Positions 32,666 to 34,976 of a DNA stretch of 34,976 nt are shown here, piece after piece. Origin of the DNA: Planctomycetota bacterium (lineage in GTDB: Bacteria > Planctomycetota > UBA1135 > UBA2386); the NCBI GenBank assembly GCA_947444055.1, contig CANEYR010000038.1:1-34976 (forward strand), read 5' to 3'. The notes under the pieces are model-generated. The model did not search any database and was not told the origin of the DNA. It was given only the letters and a program-made list of their open reading frames with translations. The position numbers were made by a program, and so were the translations under genes. Position 1 is the first letter of the stretch. Every line of letters starts with the position of its first letter.

Positions 32666-33805
32666 CGGCGCCTCCCCCCACCGGACGTCTCGTTCTTCCT
32701 GCTCGGCGCCCGCGGCACCGGCAAGACGACGTGGATCGAACAGCACTTCGCCCACGCGGTGCACTACGACCTGCTGCTGTCGTCAGAGAGCATGCGGCTG
32801 TCGCGCGACCCTTCGCTGTTCCGCGCCGAGTGCTACGCGCAACCGAACGGCGCTTGGATCGTCGTCGACGAGATCCAACGCGTGCCCGCACTGCTCGACG
32901 AAGTGCAGCATCTGATGGGCAAGAAGAAGCAGCGCTTCGTGCTGTCGGGATCGAGCGCGCGCAAGCTGCGGCGCGGCGGCGTCAACCTGCTGGCCGGCCG
33001 TGCCGAGACGCGTCACATGTTCCCGCTGGTGTCGGCCGAAGTTGGCGACCAGCGCGAACTCGACGCCGTGCTGACCAACGGCATGTTGCCGCTCGCTGTC
33101 ACTCGATCCCGGCCGGCGCAATTCCTCAGTTCGTACTGCGAGGTCTACCTGCATCAGGAGATCCAGGCCGAAGCGCTGGTGCGGCAGATCGGCCCGTTCG
33201 CCCGCTTCCTCGAAGTCGCCGCGCGCATGAACGGCCAGACCACCAACGTCGCGGGCATCGCACGCGATGCGGGCATCGCCCGGCAGACGGCGCAGGAGTT
33301 CTTCCAGATCCTGGTCGACACGCTGCTGGCGTCGTGGCTCCCTGCCTGGAAGCACAAGCCCGGCGTGAAGCAGGTCGCGCATCCCAAGTTCTATCTGTTC
33401 GACTCTGGCGTCGCGCGCCAGCTGACCGGGCAGGCGCACTTGCCGCTCACCGGCTCCGATCGTGGGTTCCTGTTCGAGACGTTCCTGCTGCACGAGATGC
33501 GCTCCTTCCTGCACTACCTCGAACGCGAATGGCCGGTCGGCTACTGGCGGACGCACGACGGTGCGGAAGTGGACTTCGTCATCGAGGGACGCGAGGGGCT
33601 CACTGCGATCGAAGCGAAGAGCGTCGATCGCTGGGATGCGAAGTGGAACGCTGGCTTGCGCAAGTTCCGCGAGCAGCACGGCAAGGCGGTGCGGGCGATG
33701 TACGGGGTCTATGCCGGTGAACGAGCGCTGCAGCTCGACGGCATCACGGTGTTGCCGTGGCGCCAGTTCCTGCAGCGTTTATGGAGCGGCAATCTGCTCG
33801 CGTGA
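32657..33805 (+). CDS. AAA_14/DUF4143 family ATPase
   Basis: 382 residues from ATG 32657. An ATPase domain (1-150) has Walker A GARGTGKTT (18-26), Walker B WIVVDEIQRVP (Asp71, Glu72) and the sensor segment VLSGSSARKL (95-104). A winged-helix-like segment follows (TTNVAGIARDAGIARQTAQE), then FYLFDSGVARQLTG. The C-terminal DUF4143 part has DGAEVDFVIEGREGLTAIEA followed by KS, the D...E-x-K pattern of a PD-(D/E)XK nuclease fold. Members are widespread, patchily distributed and of unknown role. Its start codon lies in a 17-bp inverted repeat. It is flanked by gene remnants on both sides, consistent with recent arrival. Confidence 0.93.
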   Translation: MFTRRLPPPDVSFFLLGARGTGKTTWIEQHFAHAVHYDLLLSSESMRLSRDPSLFRAECYAQPNGAWIVVDEIQRVPALLDEVQHLMGKKKQRFVLSGSSARKLRRGGVNLLAGRAETRHMFPLVSAEVGDQRELDAVLTNGMLPLAVTRSRPAQFLSSYCEVYLHQEIQAEALVRQIGPFARFLEVAARMNGQTTNVAGIARDAGIARQTAQEFFQILVDTLLASWLPAWKHKPGVKQVAHPKFYLFDSGVARQLTGQAHLPLTGSDRGFLFETFLLHEMRSFLHYLEREWPVGYWRTHDGAEVDFVIEGREGLTAIEAKSVDRWDAKWNAGLRKFREQHGKAVRAMYGVYAGERALQLDGITVLPWRQFLQRLWSGNLLA

Positions 33806-33839
33806 CGTGCAACCTTGTAAAGCCTGCGACGCGACAACG

Positions 33840-33932
33840 TTCCTTGGTTTGCCGCTGCCGGTTGACCTGCCCGCGTTTGGCATGCTCAGCATCACGGCGA
33901 CGAACGGTCGCCGGTTGCGCATCGGCGCGTAG
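33840..33932 (+). pseudogene. C-terminal tail remnant of a planctomycete secreted protein
   Basis: The frame reads FLGLPLPVDLPAFGM, then LSITATNGRRLRIGA and TAG. The first half resembles the L-P-L-P-x-D-L-x-x-x-GM-P-GC segment of the C-terminal domain in secreted proteins such as the one at 30113-32254 (DLGSLGMPGC), and the second half its terminal strand (TTNGVDLLLGD). About 70 residues that should separate the two are missing, so it is a shrunken remnant. The remaining 33806-33977 shows nothing else. Confidence 0.5.
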
Positions 33933-33977
33933 TTCCAACGCGCGCGTTGTCCATGACGCGTTCCAGTTCGTGCGCCA

Positions 33978-34775
33978 TCACGATCGAGTGCGTGCGCTGA
34001 CGGCGCGGATCACGATCGCTGGCGCGCGGTACTCGTGGCGCAAGCCATCGAGCGTGACGACTCGCGCAGCCAAAGCCAGCGGGTCGTGCACGACCAGCGC
34101 GCCACCGCGACTCACGACGCAAAGGGCGTGGCCGCCGCCCGCGTTCGACGCAACGACGATTTGGTCGTGGGCCGCGAGCTGGTCGGCATCGAGGTCTTCG
34201 ATCGAGACCACGAACGGACAGTCGGCCAATGAAACGACGAGGCCGCGGTAGAGATCGAACAACCGCGAACCGCTCGCGCGCGTCAAGCACGCGGCGGCGA
34301 TGGAACGTTCCGTCACCGTGACTCCGCAGTACGACAGCGCCGCGGCGCAAGCTGCAGGACCGCACGTGTAGTGCGTCGACTGGCGCAGGTGATGATCGGC
34401 GTCGACGACGCGCCCATCGCCGTGCACTTCGGGCCAGGCCAACCACGAATGCTGCCGAACGCCGTGGCCGAGCACAGCCAGTCCCACCACCAGCACGACG
34501 ACGCGGTTCCAGTGCACGGGCAACGCCGCCGCCGCAATCCCGAAGAACGCTGCCGCCAGCGCATAGACCGTGAAGCCCTGCACGAACGCGTAGCCCTGCC
34601 ACGGGAACAGCCACCACTCCCAATCGGCGCGTGCGGCGAGCACGGCCCGCACCAACAACAAGACCAACAATGCTGGCACCGCACTGCGCGTGAATCGGCG
34701 ACATCGCGCGGCCGCGACGAAGCCGCCGAACAGCATCGTGGCGCCGAACGCAGTGAGGACAGCCAGCAGCAGCAT
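33978..34775 (-). CDS. Membrane protein with C39-like cysteine peptidase domain
   Basis: 265 residues from ATG 34775. Four hydrophobic helices fill the first 105 residues. The outer C-terminal domain resembles peptidase family C39: Gln132-x(5)-Cys138 in QSTHYTCGPAACAAAL, His216 in GGGHALCVVS and Asp231 in VVHDPLA give a full Gln-Cys-His-Asp set. C39 domains normally trim double-glycine leaders at bacteriocin ABC exporters, but no transporter or substrate gene is nearby and the topology is different, so it may be a stand-alone membrane peptidase or bacteriocin-like-processing relative. It is convergent with the upstream ATPase gene. Confidence 0.8.
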   Translation of the reverse strand: MLLLAVLTAFGATMLFGGFVAAARCRRFTRSAVPALLVLLLVRAVLAARADWEWWLFPWQGYAFVQGFTVYALAAAFFGIAAAALPVHWNRVVVLVVGLAVLGHGVRQHSWLAWPEVHGDGRVVDADHHLRQSTHYTCGPAACAAALSYCGVTVTERSIAAACLTRASGSRLFDLYRGLVVSLADCPFVVSIEDLDADQLAAHDQIVVASNAGGGHALCVVSRGGALVVHDPLALAARVVTLDGLRHEYRAPAIVIRAVSARTRS

Positions 34776-34828
34776 CGCCGCAGCTCATCGGCTCTCGCGA
34801 CGCCAGCCGGTAGACGAACCGCCGGGTC

Positions 34829-34976
34829 CTACTTGAGCAGGCCCTGCAGCTTCTCCAGCGTCGGGCCAATGGCGGCCTTGACGCTCGCGTTGTCCATCAG
34901 GCCGGTGATCTGCTTCATGATCTCGGGGCTGACGCCCATCTTCGCCGCCGCGTCCCCAACCAGCTTGCCGATGCCG
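34829..34976 (-). CDS. Partial gene, C-terminal 48 residues of a small helical protein
   Basis: The frame enters from the right edge and ends at TAG 34829. The visible part reads GIGKLVGDAAAKMGVSPEIM, then KQITGLMDNASVKAAIGPTL and EKLQGLLK. It is amphipathic and helical, without cysteines or membrane segments. No family can be assigned from this much. It lies 53 bp upstream of the C39-like membrane protein on the same strand, so the two may be co-transcribed. Confidence 0.6.
   Translation of the reverse strand, partial: GIGKLVGDAAAKMGVSPEIMKQITGLMDNASVKAAIGPTLEKLQGLLK

Noticed and set aside
33806-33840. Third copy of the TGTAAAC arm downstream of the ATPase gene (TGTAAAG)
   Set aside because: Only the first six bases match; the rest diverges, so a flanking-repeat element is not supported.
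1-34976. CRISPR array, tRNA, rRNA, transposon, integrase or phage genes
   Set aside because: No regularly spaced repeats, cloverleaf-like sequence or mobile-element protein motif was recognised on either strand.

Overview
This looks like a chromosomal segment of a GC-rich member of the Planctomycetota. That is inferred from content: four membrane-anchored Hanks-type Ser/Thr kinases and four sigma-70/ECF-type sigma factors in 35 kb, secreted proteins with a recurring planctomycete-style C-terminal domain, SGNH hydrolase-like proteins, and weak or absent Shine-Dalgarno sites. I see no tRNA, rRNA, CRISPR array, transposase, integrase or phage gene.

Layout, left to right. 0-0.8 kb: a nitronate monooxygenase cut by the window edge. 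0.9-8.6 kb: signalling block 1. It holds an SGNH tail remnant, a kinase with almost no sensor domain (1130-2653), a secreted protein (2685-3440), a TIGR02999-type sigma factor (3608-4195), a membrane-anchored SGNH protein (4211-5254), an N-terminally truncated SGNH fragment (5414-5803) and a kinase with a TPR-like tail (5889-8561). 8.6-11.8 kb: a decayed secreted-protein gene, a lipoprotein, a membrane ankyrin protein and a beta-carbonic anhydrase. 11.9-15.6 kb: a sigma factor and a TPR kinase coupled by an ATGA overlap. 15.7-18.7 kb: a DegT remnant followed by housekeeping genes: Sua5/TsaC (t6A37 tRNA modification) and purE-purK (purine synthesis). 19-26.3 kb: a second TIGR02999-type sigma factor without a kinase, a beta-helix lipoprotein, a c'-like cytochrome followed closely by a LarA-family protein, a large membrane protein and a secreted protein. 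26.4-29.8 kb: a second ATGA-coupled sigma-kinase operon; its kinase carries an FGE-like sensor domain and has an apparent frameshift near its N-terminus. 30.1-35 kb: a propeller-like secreted protein, a Kelch remnant, an AAA_14/DUF4143 ATPase whose start codon lies in a 17-bp inverted repeat, a membrane-anchored C39-like peptidase and a partial gene.

Two themes stand out. First, different extracytoplasmic modules (TPR, FGE-like, or almost nothing) sit on similar kinase domains next to sigma factors, which suggests sensor-kinase-to-sigma signalling. Two of these modules are bracketed by imperfect direct repeats (39/43 and 24/27 matches). Second, the spaces between genes hold recognisable pieces of dead genes: two SGNH pieces, a propeller protein, a DegT tail, a carbonic anhydrase head, a Kelch unit and a secreted-protein tail. 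This suggests ongoing gene loss and rearrangement. Family assignments rest on motifs read by eye; no database search was run.
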